The notes under the pieces were generated by a model. The model did not search any database. It worked only from the letters and a program-made list of their open reading frames with translations, and was not told the origin of the DNA. A DNA stretch of 64,000 nt, from positions 620,001 to 684,000 of the forward strand of contig JAMXDE010000019.1 in the NCBI GenBank assembly GCA_026770025.1, in the 5' to 3' direction. Each line of letters opens with the position of its first letter. Positions within the stretch are counted from its first letter, which is position 1. Shown here piece after piece: positions 40,382 through 52,689 of this stretch. Origin of the DNA: Craspedostauros australis. Lineage: Eukaryota > Bacillariophyta > Bacillariophyceae > Mastogloiales > Achnanthaceae. The position numbers and the translations under genes were made by a program.

Positions 40382-42133
40382 ATCCGTAAGGAATTTTTTG
40401 TGTGGGCGTTTTCGTAAGTGGACTCCTCAATCCAGTTACCTTAAGACCCCATTCAGCGAAGTCGTGTAGTATCCTGCGGATTTGAGATATTGAAACGTGA
40501 TATTTTTAGAACATGATTTTTCGTCTTGTACATTAGGGTTAGATAAATCTAGCTAGCTTCTACGATATAAATGCCTGGCCGACTTGTCTTCAGCGTGGAC
40601 GGAAATGATGACGTTTTTGACGGTCGATTTCGGACGGCGATGACATCCAAGGGGGTGGATGGTGACGTTGTGGCAAATTCGGTGTTGTGTTGATTCCTCG
40701 CGTTGTTGGTGATTTGGCTCGGTTTGGGGTTTCCTCCTTTGGGCGTGTCGTGCCAAACAGCACAGCGTCGGCAGCCTCCCTGCGCATCAGCTGCAACAAC
40801 AACACTTGCAAATACCACACAACATAATATTATGTAATGTATTGGAGGGCAGTGACTTATCCTTTGCTATGCACAACAAAATACAATACTAAATAATACT
40901 TGGCTTAGTTTGTGAATGTTCGACAAAGTCCTGCGCAACCTGCGTTGCTCCCCTTCAACATGGGATGTCATGTTCATCTGCTGAGCTGATGGCACGATGC
41001 GGAAAGAGACTGGTGGCAGCAGTGTTGTTTCCTTTGTTGTGTTTTGTGTCGTTGTCGGTTGATTTTGACCTTTCCTGTTGTGGCAGCCATCATTGTGCAA
41101 ATCGCAACACAATTTTGGCAGGAAGAAGGAACCAAATGACCACATTTTTTCCAATTCCTTGGTTCCGTTTGCATGATCTGGCGTCAGAGCACGTTTTCTA
41201 GATTCCGAGCCTGGTGGTGGGACAGACGTTGAATTTGTCATTTTGAGGGATCGAGTAGAGACAAACAACACGAGAATGGGTTCCACTGCCAAGCCATTCC
41301 GCCGAGACTCGAACGACCAGTGCTGGCGCAAATCAGTCGCAGGGTTTCGTGCCTACTTTTGCACAGGAGGTAAAGTCAGGGGCGGACAACTGCTAGCCGC
41401 AACAGCTTTTTGGCCGCCGCGATCACATTGGGTGGTACGCTGGACGTTTCTTGCATCTGTTGATCTGTGGGGTGGGCGCGTTGAATGTGACAGTTTTGCT
41501 CGAGTGTTGCAATCCTTGCCTTCCACACGGAATACAATCAGTGAGAGGGATAGGCTGAGGATCGTCGCGAGCTGCCAGCTTGAGAATGGAGCCAAAATAG
41601 TAGAGTGAAGTACAGTGGAGCAGAGGCGATTATCACCGTACAATAGTGCAGTACTATAAGAATACAAAAGTTGCAAGCAATTTGTGTGCGATAGCGAATT
41701 CTGTCGTCGTCCCTGCGTTCCATGCCTGATTGTCTGCGTCGTGGTTGATCGGCAGAGAAGATGGGCAATGGTTGCGGTGTGTTGTGTGTGTGTTGTGTTC
41801 ACCACTTCGGAAAAATCTCTGTATTTGTGGTCGCGCGAAGGAAGTACAACTGTCATGCTTGCATCACGCATGTCACAGCGGCCGCTTGTGAACAACGCAG
41901 CAGCAACCATGGACACTTTAATAGAGCCCAAACGTAATGGCTGTTGTCTTGTTGGCTGTTCTTTAGCTGTAGGCAGAGGCTTGACTGGCAAGCGATCCGG
42001 ACGAGAGTCTTCTGTTCCACAAGTAGTCAATTGAGAATACTGGTAGATGGTGAAGAAACGTGCGGATTATGAGATTAGTGCAATTATTCTTGTTGGTGTG
42101 ACACCCTGTGTGGGTTGCCCTGGAAAAGTGTCA
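40382..42133. other. No gene supported
   Basis: Overlapping frames of up to 225 codons exist on both strands (for example minus 41353-42030 and plus 41243-41608). None shows a domain and they contradict one another. A 40-codon plus-strand frame starts at about 40571 (MPGRLVFSVDGNDDVFDGRF), with nothing to support it. Confidence 0.4.
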
Positions 42134-42232
42134 TAGGGTTTGCGTAGCCCAAGTACCACAGGAGGGGGCCCTTTTGTTGGGTTGCTGTCAGAAAACGGGC
42201 GTAGGGTTTGCGTAGCTCCAGTACCATGGGAG
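42134..42232 (+). repeat. Short direct repeat pair
   Basis: 31 bp at 42134-42164 (TAGGGTTTGCGTAGCCCAAG...) recurs at 42202-42232 with a few mismatches. Nature unknown. Confidence 0.6.
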
Positions 42233-42506
42233 AGTTTCCTTCATGGAGTCGGAAGCTGGACGAAGGTCATCTTGCGTGTATTCCCACGTGGAACTGTACC
42301 GTGGATCCAGCAATCTTGTATCGGCATCAAGTTTTTGGTAGGGAGGGGTTCCGGTGACCTAGGACACTCGGCAGAAAGTCGGGATTTGCTACAACCGGAA
42401 ACGTGTTAAGTAACCTACTATCATGATATTATGAATTGGTCATACATCGTTGCCGCGTATTGCGTCAATTACTCCCTTGAGAGAACCTTGAGTCGTAACA
42501 GATAAA

Positions 42507-42632
42507 CTCCCGACATTCCCGACAAAGCTCCCGACATTCCCGACAAAGCACCCGACATTCCCGACAAGACACCCGACATTCCCGACAAAGCGCCCGACAT
42601 TCCCGACATTCCCGACAATCCCGACATTCCTC
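42507..42632 (+). repeat. 21-bp minisatellite, array 1
   Basis: About five units of CTCCCGACATTCCCGACAAAG with small variations. The array ends in a shortened unit (CATTCCCGACATTCCCGACAAT). The unit is a multiple of three, so several frames stay open through it. Array 2 at 43258-43401 has the same unit, orientation and end unit. Confidence 0.8.
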
Positions 42633-43257
42633 ACACAACAGTCGACATACTCGACCAAAGTTGACAATCTGTTTGGATGACGTTGGCGGAGCGTGAGTGC
42701 TGTTACGATCCATGAAGTTTCAAGCCGAACACACACAAAATGCCACCGAAATGGGATGAGCGCGTTGTCTGTTGTTGCCGTGCGGATTCGCGGTTTGGAC
42801 AAACAACGGGCAGCTTTTTCGCTTGACACCACAACAACGACACACCATGTCGCCTCGCATCACATCACAGTCCATGTATGAAATGCAGGGTACTCATGTA
42901 GTGATTGTAATATTATAAATATAAGCACTTATATCATCCTATTATGGTGTATAGAGTAGATTCGTAAATTTTTAAGCTCCTGGGACTTGTACATACAAAG
43001 TTATTGTTTCGTTGTAGCCTATGACTAGAAACGTTTGGCATGCGGACGCAAAGGGGCAGCTGCAGTTCAAAATATCCAGTCGTGCTTCAACTTGTGGCAG
43101 TCAAGTACACATCCACAACATGATCGCGAGTGTGTCGGTTTCGTCCCGTGTGTGTCTGTTTCCTTTGTTACCACCACGCGTTTTTCGTTCTTCGATTGTT
43201 TCGTCTGTCCGTTCCCCGTGAACTCTGCCCATCCAGGCGCGGATGTCTGGTGCCGAG

Positions 43258-43401
43258 ACTCCCGACATTCTCGACAATCGCCACAACACGCCCGACATTC
43301 CCGACAACGCACCCGACATTCCCGACAAAACTCCCGACATTCCCGACAAAACTCCCGACATTCCCGACAAAGCGCCCGACATTCCCGACATTCCCGACAA
43401 T
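43258..43401 (+). repeat. 21-bp minisatellite, array 2
   Basis: About six units of the same CCCGACATTCCCGACAAA type, beginning with two degenerate units and ending in the same shortened unit as array 1. The repeats are contiguous and variable without unique spacers, so this is not a CRISPR array. Confidence 0.8.
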
Positions 43402-44758
43402 GACACATGACAGCATGAGTTTATCAATTTCGTTGTGATGACCTAAAACATATCAAAAGACGCCGAAGCTATTTATTTGGTTTAAGGCAAGAGATTTTTT
43501 GATCGTGCCAGACATTTTGCCGCGTGTCCCTAGTCATGGGGACCCTTTTTCCATGGGTCCTGGACTTCAAAGAGTTTCTTCGAAGACTTGTGCGAAATCC
43601 AAACGTGGTTATGTCCGAAACGTGGTTCAGACGGATTCGTGGGAAAACGAGTCATGTGTTCCAGGAAATCCTTCCTTAGCCTAACTGCTAGTTTAGCTCT
43701 ATTACACTTATCACATATCAGAAACAACTTCGGTTTGCCTGCATACATGATCCGACATTGTCGTCGTTGCCTCTGTCGTTGTGGTGTGCTTGTTCTGTTA
43801 CTCACTTTGTGATCGCATTCATGAATGAGTCATGTCGTATCGATGGCGTAGAGTCTATCTATCGGCAACAAACGACATTCATCACTAAATGGTGGACACG
43901 CAAAGCGCAGCCATCAGACAAGGCACAACAACACAAACGCGCATGGCGGAGGGAGGAACAGGCTGCGTAAATCAACATAAACGCACGCACCACAACAAAC
44001 AACGAAGATCACAACAACGACGATGCTGAAAAGGTAGTCGACATGCCTCCACAAATATCTCAGCTGCACATCAGGCGACACATTGGCTGCCACCATCATG
44101 GAACCCTCCACTGAGGAAGTAGCATGCAAAGGTGGCTGGGCCCAGGATCTTCTTCTCGTTTGTTTGGAGGCACGGATCCAAGCTTTGCGTATTGCGAAGG
44201 TCGCGAGCGGATGCCAAACTTCATCATGCTGTCGTCGACGTCTGCGCCGATTATTCATCATGAAGTTGATTCGACAATGTTTACGATGAGTCGCTGCTTG
44301 CGCGCCCAGAGAGTATCAGCGTAGTGTCGGAAGCAAGGCAAGAAGAGCGTACCTCTCTTGAATGCTATGGGCAGCGCCACCCCAATATCTGTTATGCGCG
44401 GAAGTGATCTAGATATGGATGTGAATGTGGATACAACCGACTGTCTTTGCGACGGCGGAGGCGACGTGGTATGGCGTGAAGACGCTCGCGATTCGTGCCT
44501 GTTCCTGTTCCAGAAGTGCGCAGATGGAGAATGGAGTGTTGTAGAGAGATCTGACGACGACCATGTCGCACGACGAGTTCACGAGTATGGAGCTGCGAGT
44601 ATAGTGCGAATATAGTATGGTGCGATTATAGTATGGATATGATACGAGAAGGGAGTGACTACGATGCGAGTAGAGCACACCACCAGAGTATATCGGGAGT
44701 ACGTTCAGAAGCAGAATGCGATAGTCTGCTATCGCATTCCTTGTTTCTGGGCATTATT
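43402..44758. other. No gene supported
   Basis: A minus-strand frame at about 43530-43750 has a protein-like stretch (KLFLICDKCNRAKLAVRL) with one CxxC, but its only early start is a GTG and no family is recognised. The rest holds only short contradictory frames. Confidence 0.35.
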
Positions 44759-44998
44759 CTATTCTGTGGAGGACTCGGCGTTCTTCTCGCCACTTCTCAG
44801 AAATGATTTGAAGAAGGAGGCTTGGATCGACACTCTCTGCTCCCAATCATATTTCATTACCCTTTCCATCAACCATTCGAACACAGCATACGACGTGATC
44901 CTGTCGGTCCTGTCTTTGCATTCTTGGATTACCTCGCACGCAGCTTTTCGGACCTTTTCAGATAGCTGTGGTGTCTTCTTCTTCTTTGTGGGCGACAT
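44759..44998 (-). CDS. Small Lys-rich open frame, unknown
   Basis: From the Met at 44998 the frame encodes 79 residues: a basic start (SPTKKKKTPQ), then a predicted helical segment (LSEKVRKAACEVIQECKDR, VFEWLMERVMKYDWEQRV). The frame is open for 49 more codons upstream with less convincing sequence. Composition suggests real coding, but it has no recognised domain. It could be a small protein or a remnant exon. Confidence 0.3.
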   Translation of the reverse strand: MSPTKKKKTPQLSEKVRKAACEVIQECKDRTDRITSYAVFEWLMERVMKYDWEQRVSIQASFFKSFLRSGEKNAESSTE

Positions 44999-45159
44999 CA
45001 TCCTGATTTTTTGTTCGGATGCCCACAATGGTTTGGATTCCGAAGAGGACGACACATTGGGGTGTGTCACGGAGGTTGCGGTATTGTCGGGATATCGCAC
45101 CGTATTTCGGACATTATGCCGTATTGTCCGATTTTGAATACACATTGATCGTACTTTAG

Positions 45160-45812
45160 TTAACAGTTGTGCTCATATCGGACATTGTGAAATAGCACGT
45201 TATCCAACGTTGGTCCTACATCATGTTCGTTTGTCCGTTCAACGGAAATCAGTTTTAGCCCAGATTCCTGGTTTCGAACTGCTGACCAAAGTAGGATGTG
45301 TTTCATGATTTCCACCACGACATCAACAACACCATCATCATCCGATGTGTCGATTGATAGGAGTTCTCTGTGTGGCCAACCACACCATGTCTGAGGGAAC
45401 GCACATTGCCACCGCACCAATGATTGCGTAGAATGATGCTGTGCCACAATCCATCGAGCAAGCAAATCGAGCGAAACGCAAAACGTCATGCAATCGGACC
45501 GTGGTTTTGCCGGACCAAAAATGTCTTTACACAACACAGAGGAAATGTCAAGTCAAACCGTACCCGCACAATGCTTGTATCATTCTTGAGTGAACCACAC
45601 AACAGCCATTGCATCAGCGGTAGGGGGAATGTCACTGTGACCGCCATGGTGCTATCATCTGCGGAAGCGAAATTGTCTGCGTAAACAGGCAACAACGACA
45701 CCTGCGGGCGGAACATCTTGTGCGACTGAGGACGGCAATGCACACAACAGGAGTCGCGAGGGTGCCAGTGCACTGTCGTGTTCATCACGGTGTCTCGTAG
45801 CATGAGTGTCAT
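45160..45812 (-). pseudogene. Minus-strand frame pair with a frame break, unknown
   Basis: Two protein-like frames (45486-45812 and 45160-45537) overlap by 52 bp and read as one product if a frame change occurs near 45525. The first ends with FDLTFPLCCVKTFLV and the second goes on with DIFGPAKPRSDCMTFCV, then LLSIDTSDDDGVVDVVVEIM. No family is recognised. An intron, a pseudogene or chance are all possible. Confidence 0.25.
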
Positions 45813-48203
45813 CCGGTACTATCATTTCACCAGAATACTATTAATCGTATCTACAGTACAGCATTGCTGGAGAGGTGCTGCTCGGGGTGTCATTCGCAGC
45901 CGTACCGCAAATGTAGTTGCCTGGTAATTCATCTGTTGGTAATCAATGTTGCTCGTGTGGTGTTGTGGACGATAGATGTTCCACGAATCCCCATTTCTGG
46001 TGTTGGTTTGATAGCGCCCAGTTCGCAGACACGTACGCAGTTCAGCCCTTCCTGAGCAACCCTCGTTCTGCGCCGAAATGACGTGCGCAAACAGGGGTCG
46101 CCCACCACTGCAGACCTATGACTATTGACAGAAAACAATGCAAACTATCTGGTCGTAAAGATAAAGCATTTTTACTTCTGTTGGTTTGCCATGACTGCTG
46201 TCGAATGTCAAACCGCAAGAGAATGTCAGTTTCTGTTCAACCTTGTGTATGGCGAATCCTCCGCTGCGGTGATGGCGAGATGTGAATGATTAATTGTTGT
46301 CCTTCTTTGGTGTGGAACAGAACGGACATGTCTCACGCAAGAACAACTCGTTTGTTGCCTTGAGGATGATGGACGTCGTTGCTTCGTTGATGTTGTGTAT
46401 GCAGGCATGTTTCCGCACTAGACAGACACAAGTGCGTTGTTGTGGCAAACAGTCACGTCGCTATGAGGTCCAGTCGACGTCGTACGACGTTGGTCGGACC
46501 AGCATGCACAGCAAGCTGATCAACATCCGACGTCAGTATGCAATCAGCTGACAAACATCATACATTGGTATGATGTATGTCTGACATGTGAATGACGTAA
46601 TTGACATTTTTGCTAGAAGTAAGGCTAATCACACCAATTTAGACACCCCCTGTAGAGATAACTATAATATTAATGGCAACAAAAGTGCCATTACGTGATA
46701 GGAGAGGCCTCCTTTGGTCATTCTATGTGTCTAGTTGCGAACTAATCATTCTGAGTGATCGCAGAGGGGGGTGGCAAGTTGCGCCTTCGAAACATGGAAA
46801 AAACCTGCCGCCGCAATGTCATACTTTACGGTAACATTGGTCTTACATTGGTCAAACATTGATCGGACATCAGATGACGTAGGTTGGTTGTTGGGATGAC
46901 ATGATCCGACGGAGGTACGACTTTGGTCGGATGTTGCAACGACATCGTCTTCCCCACGCAGGGTGTTGGAAAGGCGCGGCACACCAACATCACACACATC
47001 CAAGAAACACGAAGGAGCAGACAGCCATTCTCCAACAACGCGTGCATGAACTTGACACTGGCTCGATGGTAACGGACAGAAGTGGTGGTCGCTGTGCGAA
47101 CTTCTGTCGGCGAAGAATGACCGTCTTTCTGTACATTGACGTACTAAGTTGGAATTTTGTTCGCAGATGTACGACTACGAGGCATTTGTCATGGTCACAA
47201 CAGGTGCTTGTGACAACACTTATGTTCATTGCGTGTATCTCCGCTACCATCAATGCCCACACATAATGACCATCAGCAAGGAACAAATTCTGTGACGGGC
47301 ATGTTTGTTCGGCACTACAACGTGGTGCGCTTGCGTTGTGTGTTACGTGTGATGTGGTGTGTGTTAGCAACAAGACCTGTTCAGACGCACTTTCTCATGT
47401 GGTCGTACAATCATGCAATCTCACATCGGCAATGTCAAAGCTACATGGAATCTACGAACATGTAGTGTGCCTGTGAATCGGTGACTGCCGCGAACTGTTG
47501 CGACCACAGCCAACGATTACGCCAGACAAAAGGGGTATCGGGATAGAGTGGAACCCGCTGTGCTTCGTGTATCTTGTGATTTGGAATACAATTCATCACC
47601 GGGCGATCGCAGGCAGCAAGGGTATTGCATTTCTGTTACAGCATCTCTCTCCATAGTTCATATAGTATGGGGAATCTGGTATCTCGTCCATGTTGCAACA
47701 AAGAGAAAACGTGCAGAGAATATCCGTGACAAACATCCGAAATGGCTCACTTGTCAAATGTCAGAGAGCGAATGCAGCACAAGTTGTTCCATATTTATAG
47801 TAGATTCAATACCATGATCAATGCTGACCGATCCGGGTGGTGGTTTACATGTCCAGTATTCGAAGATAGAACTCTGATTGCAAACATCTTCAACGCTATC
47901 AATATCATGAATCGCATAGGTGTCTCGATTACTTGTTTCCAACGAATAGCCAACCTTAAAGCAGGCATCTCACAATGACTGGCGTGCGTGTTATTCCATT
48001 CAACGATGTCAATTGTTGGAAGAAGTGTGAATGTAGCAACGAGAAGGAGGCCATTGATGCTCTTTGCCATCAAGTATACTCTACAATAAGCAGTTCAGGT
48101 GATTTTATGGTGGAGGAACATGCGATGGAGGTATAATCTTAACTTGGAACAGTGCAACCGAGTGTGTGCCTAAGTACGATGTACACTATTGTGCCAATCA
48201 AAC
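45813..48203. other. No gene supported
   Basis: Only frames under 130 codons, overlapping on both strands, with no recognisable domain. A palindromic CGTCGTACGACG occurs near 46480 and several CGGACATT/TTGGTCGGA-like words recur. I see no RNA gene. Confidence 0.4.
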
Positions 48204-51200
48204 TCAGGACTGCGTTTTCAGAAGTCTAACTTTGGGCAGACTTTGGGTAGACTTTGGTCGTCTGTCGTGCATACGTCGGATTTTTGTGCGCACCGAAGTC
48301 TGCGGTGCGATTTCCAACAATACCGCAACCTCCACGGTTGATTTGGCAGGTGGCTTCGATGACAATTTCACAGTTGGCGATGCTGATCCAGATGATGCCG
48401 CCGATGATGACGCCAATGATGATGATGAATTTGCAGTTGCTTTCCTGGATGCTGTCTTCGTGGATGCTTTCGTACTCGCCTTTTTGGTGTACGTGATTGC
48501 CCAACCCGATTCGACAAAGTCAGGAGCCTCGACCTTCTGCTCAACTGTGACGGTGTTGGCTTCGTCGCCAGGGCGTGGCTGCGAGATGAAATCGAAGACC
48601 CAATTTGTGACAAGATCGCGAAGAACGGCACTTTTTGGAGTATCAGGCTTGCCGCGAGCGCGTGACGTGCGTGTTGTGTATGTTGGTGGAGACTTGGCTT
48701 CGCCTGGCGTCTTCACAAAGGCAGGCTCGATCTCTTTGATTTCGTCGCTTTCGAAGTGTATTTGCAGATCTTGGATGTCGTAGCTGTCCAGCTTTCTTGA
48801 TCGATGATCTCTGGCTCGGTGACACCAGAGGATGCTGTGAGTACAGCGCTGTCATTGCGAAAGTCCACCTGATGCACATCTTGGCAGGGAATCTCTTCTG
48901 TTCGAAATGGCTTGTTTTCGAGTCCATCGGATTGCATGACGGTGGTGCCCTTCAACTTGCCAGCATGTGCAAGCACGGTGATCGTCCCCTTGATTTTGTG
49001 CTTGACAAGGTTGGTGTAGATACCTTTCTCTGTCAACCCCTTTGCGCCCTTTGTGCGGTTGATGGCTCGTCTCAGAACGTTGCCCACGATACCAAAATGG
49101 CCATCCACTGGACTCTTGCCGGTCTGAGCTTCTGTGAACAGCCACTGTGTGATTTTGGGTAGTTTTGATGGTGGCGTTGATCCGCGGTTCTTGATGGCTT
49201 GGTCCTCACTTTTTCGCTTCGCGGCCAAAAACGCGTTAGATTTGATTCGTTTGTGTTCTTCCCTCTGCGCCTTTCTCCCTGCTCGTGCTTTCTGTTCTGG
49301 CGTTTTCGCGACAGACTTCCTTCCCACAGCCCTCTTCACCTTCCGTTCACATTTGGCCTTGATTGGGCGTTTCGTACTCTTTTTGACCTTGGTGATGATG
49401 CCAACAGTTGTCCTCTTGGTTGCCTTGGTACCGCAAGCTGTACTTGCAGATGTGGCTATTGCGGTAGCAGCAGTGTCATCAGCTGTACTTGTAGATGTGG
49501 TAGTTGTGACAGCGTTGATGCTATTGACAGCAATTGTCATGCTGCTTTCGGTTTTGGACTTGGAATTGAGCTTGATAGCAGCAATGGGGTGCTTCTTATC
49601 ATACCCCTTCATGTCGAATGCGACCCCATGCTCACCTCTGTTGAGACCGTGGATCAGTCGGATGGATGACGGGCTTGCGAAGCAGCTGGCGTTGTCACTC
49701 TGAAAGATGACCTCCTCGAGACCATTGTGTAGTTTGGGTAGAATGTCTCTGAGGAGGAGCTTCAGTGCACCAGCAACCTGTAGAGTGTCTTGTGTAGAAC
49801 GTCCCTCGATGAGCAGGTCGATGAATCGATGTTCAAATCTTCCATCCGTGAAGATGACTGTCATCACACCCAGAAGTGACATTCCTGCTTTTCCAAAGAA
49901 CTCACTTTGGGTCTCTTTGTTCGCGGTGGGGAGGAGCTTGCACTTGTGGTCAATCGTGGCGACACATGCATGTGGGTGGGTCATCAAGTATTGGTTGTTT
50001 TGCTCACCTTGCTTGAACTGCACCATTGCCCTGATACGATGAGCCATGTAGATTCTCATCTGATCACTGCAGAAGTCAACTGCGCGTGGCATCGTTTCCA
50101 CCTCCTCCAAAACGTTGTCATCTGTAATCCATTGCCTAGCAGCTTCAACAGCTGTCTTGGCACGGATTGGAAAGAACGTCATGGCAGCAGCGCATTTCTT
50201 GCAGACGTGCTTCGATGGCTGCCGATCACATTCGGTGAGAGCAAATGTTGCAGAGTGGAGATGGTCATCATCACACTCAATTTGCATATGGGAGTTGGTA
50301 TACTCCCATCTCACAAAGGTGAAAGTAGCATCAGCATCATCCACCAGCATGGAAACTTCAGTGCGAAGATCCGCAGTTGCATCGTTGTCAGGGAGTAATT
50401 CCAAGATCCTTTCCATCATGAGTTTGAATTCAGTAATGACGTTCGACATGTCCATGTAGTAGGAGGACAAGGCGGTGTGTGAAGTGCCGCATCTTGTCAG
50501 CAGCTTGAGGAGGTCGTGGAAGGTGGGAAAGCCGACTGCATTCTCATTGCCCTTGATGTAGTCACGGAACAGTTCCCTTGGAGGAGTACTGTCGCGAACA
50601 AAGATTGGCAAGTTATCGTAGACAATGCCATCTAGCATCACAGTACGCGATCTGCCGCCCTTGTAGTGCCCGATGGTTGTGATGTACGAGATGGCATTCT
50701 TGAGGGAGTCTTCGGGTGGACGGAAAGGCCGCTCTATTTTTGGAATTGACTTCCCAGATAGAAGCGTGTCCGCCAAATCCTTCAATCGACTGTGTGTTTC
50801 TCGGCGCATGGCGATTCGACTGTCGAAGACCATGGCTTGCTCTTCTGATGGTAGGGCACAATGATGGGATTGTAGTATGCGCTCGCATTCTGTGGCTCCA
50901 CATGTGCATGCCAGCATTGCACGTGCAGCTCTAGAGAAGTCGTCGTTTCCAAAGAAGGCGAAGTGACAGACGGTCTCCTCTAAACCTGTGAGAGAGAGAG
51001 CCTTGTTGTGCCGGACATACTTGATGACATTGCACAGTTGGGGTGGAGCCATCGTGTTGGGGGCAGCTGCATTCCAAAAGATAGAAACATGCTCTTCCCA
51101 TGCTCGTTCCATGGAGTCCCAATGATATCTGTTGGACTTGATTGAAATCCCTGGGTATCCGCCCTTCAAGAAGTTTCTGAGCGCGCCTGGATCCCTGCCT

Positions 51201-52105
51201 GTCATCCTGAAGAGGGATAGGAGCTTCTGCTTTGCAGACATATCCTCTGTCCAGGTTGGCCATCCAGGTTCTGCAACTTCATTGTTGACGATGGTGTCAC
51301 CCATCATCATATCATCATTGCAATTGTTGTCAATGCTGGTTGGAACTGGAGCACACATGACAATGCTGCGATTTGCTTGGAAATGCGGATGAGATGCTGC
51401 TTCGGAGTGGTGTTGATTCCCATCATCCTGGGCAAAGCCAACCTGCCCAGCTCCTTCATGGCTTGCTCCACATTGCAGGCAGAACGAGAGTCTCGCATAT
51501 ACCGGATTGCAGCAACCATAGAACACGATACCACAACCTTGGCATTTCAAGTTGCCAAAGCAGGTGATTGGCATGCCGTGTGCGATTGGTGGCATTGGAG
51601 AGGTACCGTATGGAGCAGGCGTGGCAACCATAGGTGGCATGGGGTAGTTTGGGATGCCAACAAAAGCAGAATGCAAGTTTGCATCATACCCAACAGTTGG
51701 CATTGCAGCGTTGTAGTGCCCACCTCCTGTGGGATAGTTGTAGTTGGCATGCGTTGGAGGGGATGCAGGGGTTGGACCGTAGAGAATGGTTGGGTAGTTG
51801 GCGAGGGGTGGGGATGGTACAAAGCACGCCACTGGTGCAATCATCCTAGATTGGTCATGAGACACCAATGGCACGAAGAGGAGAGCATAAGGGTTGAGCC
51901 CCTGGCGAGGAGAGTGGACATCGCGACCTTCGAGAGGACGGTGAACCTTTGGTGAAGGCTGGTGGGCGTTGGCAGGAGAGTTTGGGCGTGGGTGGCTCAT
52001 GATCTGAAGGTGGTGGCAGGGCAAACGAAGGAAGGTGATGGGTGGATTGATATAGACAATCGAAGATACTGTTGGAATCAGTGCTTGCTGGGTGTTTCTG
52101 GACAT
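48204..52105 (-). CDS. Putative DDE-type transposase-like protein, broken by one frame shift
   Basis: The ATG at 52105 opens 1130 codons. An N-terminal Pro/Tyr/Asn-rich region is followed by a Cys cluster (CQGCGIVFYGCC, then CLQCG, about residues 187-212) and a further CKKC. A core resembling an RNase H-fold transposase follows: ATIDHKCKLLP (Asp 719), VIFQSDNASCF (Asp 804), a Ser/Thr/Lys-rich insert, then FTEAQTGKSPVDGHFG (Glu 992, Asp 1001). In the current frame it stops at 48713. The adjacent frame continues naturally (DIQDLQIHFESDEIKEIEP) to a stop at 48204, and the switch falls at a run of three A on the coding strand (48793-48795). I found no terminal inverted repeats, so it may be a domesticated gene or a transposon whose ends have gone. 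The transposase reading rests on motif spacing only. Confidence 0.5.
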
Positions 52106-52680
52106 GTGATGAGGAACAGGACAGCTCCAAGAACCACAGCCTGAGAGATCGCAACAGACTCAACGAAGAGAAGGAGGAGGACGACGATGGTGGAAAGCCC
52201 ACAGCACACCTGAGACACCAGTACATGTATGCACACATGTCTGCATTTTCCAAAGTGATGTGCCTGTGGGTGTCATCAAAATGAGCAGCTGTCCCAGACA
52301 AACCGAGCGTCAAACATACCATCTGCAACATGTCGTCTGCGACATTTTTCGATACTGGGACCAGTGGAGCAGAAAGTTGACAAATGGAGCTTTGACTATA
52401 CTGAATGCACAGGCAGCTGTCTCCTTTGATGAAATCAATTGCACGATCATTGATGGGTCTGCCCCAGGAGAAGCATACCATCAGAGTTGTGAACAGTTGA
52501 AGCAAACAATTTGGAGTGGTTTTGGCAGTCTGTTATAATCTACAGTTGTATCCATATCCCGCCTCTCTTCTTGTCTTGTTTATCAGTCTATTGTATACAT
52601 ATCTACAAGCATCAAGAATCAATTTGGTTTGATGGTTCAAGGTTGATCTACTACAAACCTTGATATCGTTGCTGCCGTTA
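52106..52680. other. Upstream region of the DDE-like gene, nothing else seen
   Basis: Contains short frames only. No inverted repeat matching the other side of the DDE-like gene was found. Confidence 0.4.
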
Positions 52681-52689
52681 CTATTATCG

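Noticed and set aside
41353-42030. 225-codon minus-strand frame
   Set aside because: Low-complexity Ser/Thr/Arg-rich product, opposed by plus-strand frames of similar quality, with no domain or neighbouring support.
42507-43401. Regular repeats resembling a CRISPR array
   Set aside because: Units are contiguous 21-mers with point variation and no unique spacers, and the context is a eukaryotic genome.
48100-52680. Terminal inverted repeats around the DDE-like gene
   Set aside because: Comparison of about 200 bp on either side gave only short chance matches and no matching flanks.
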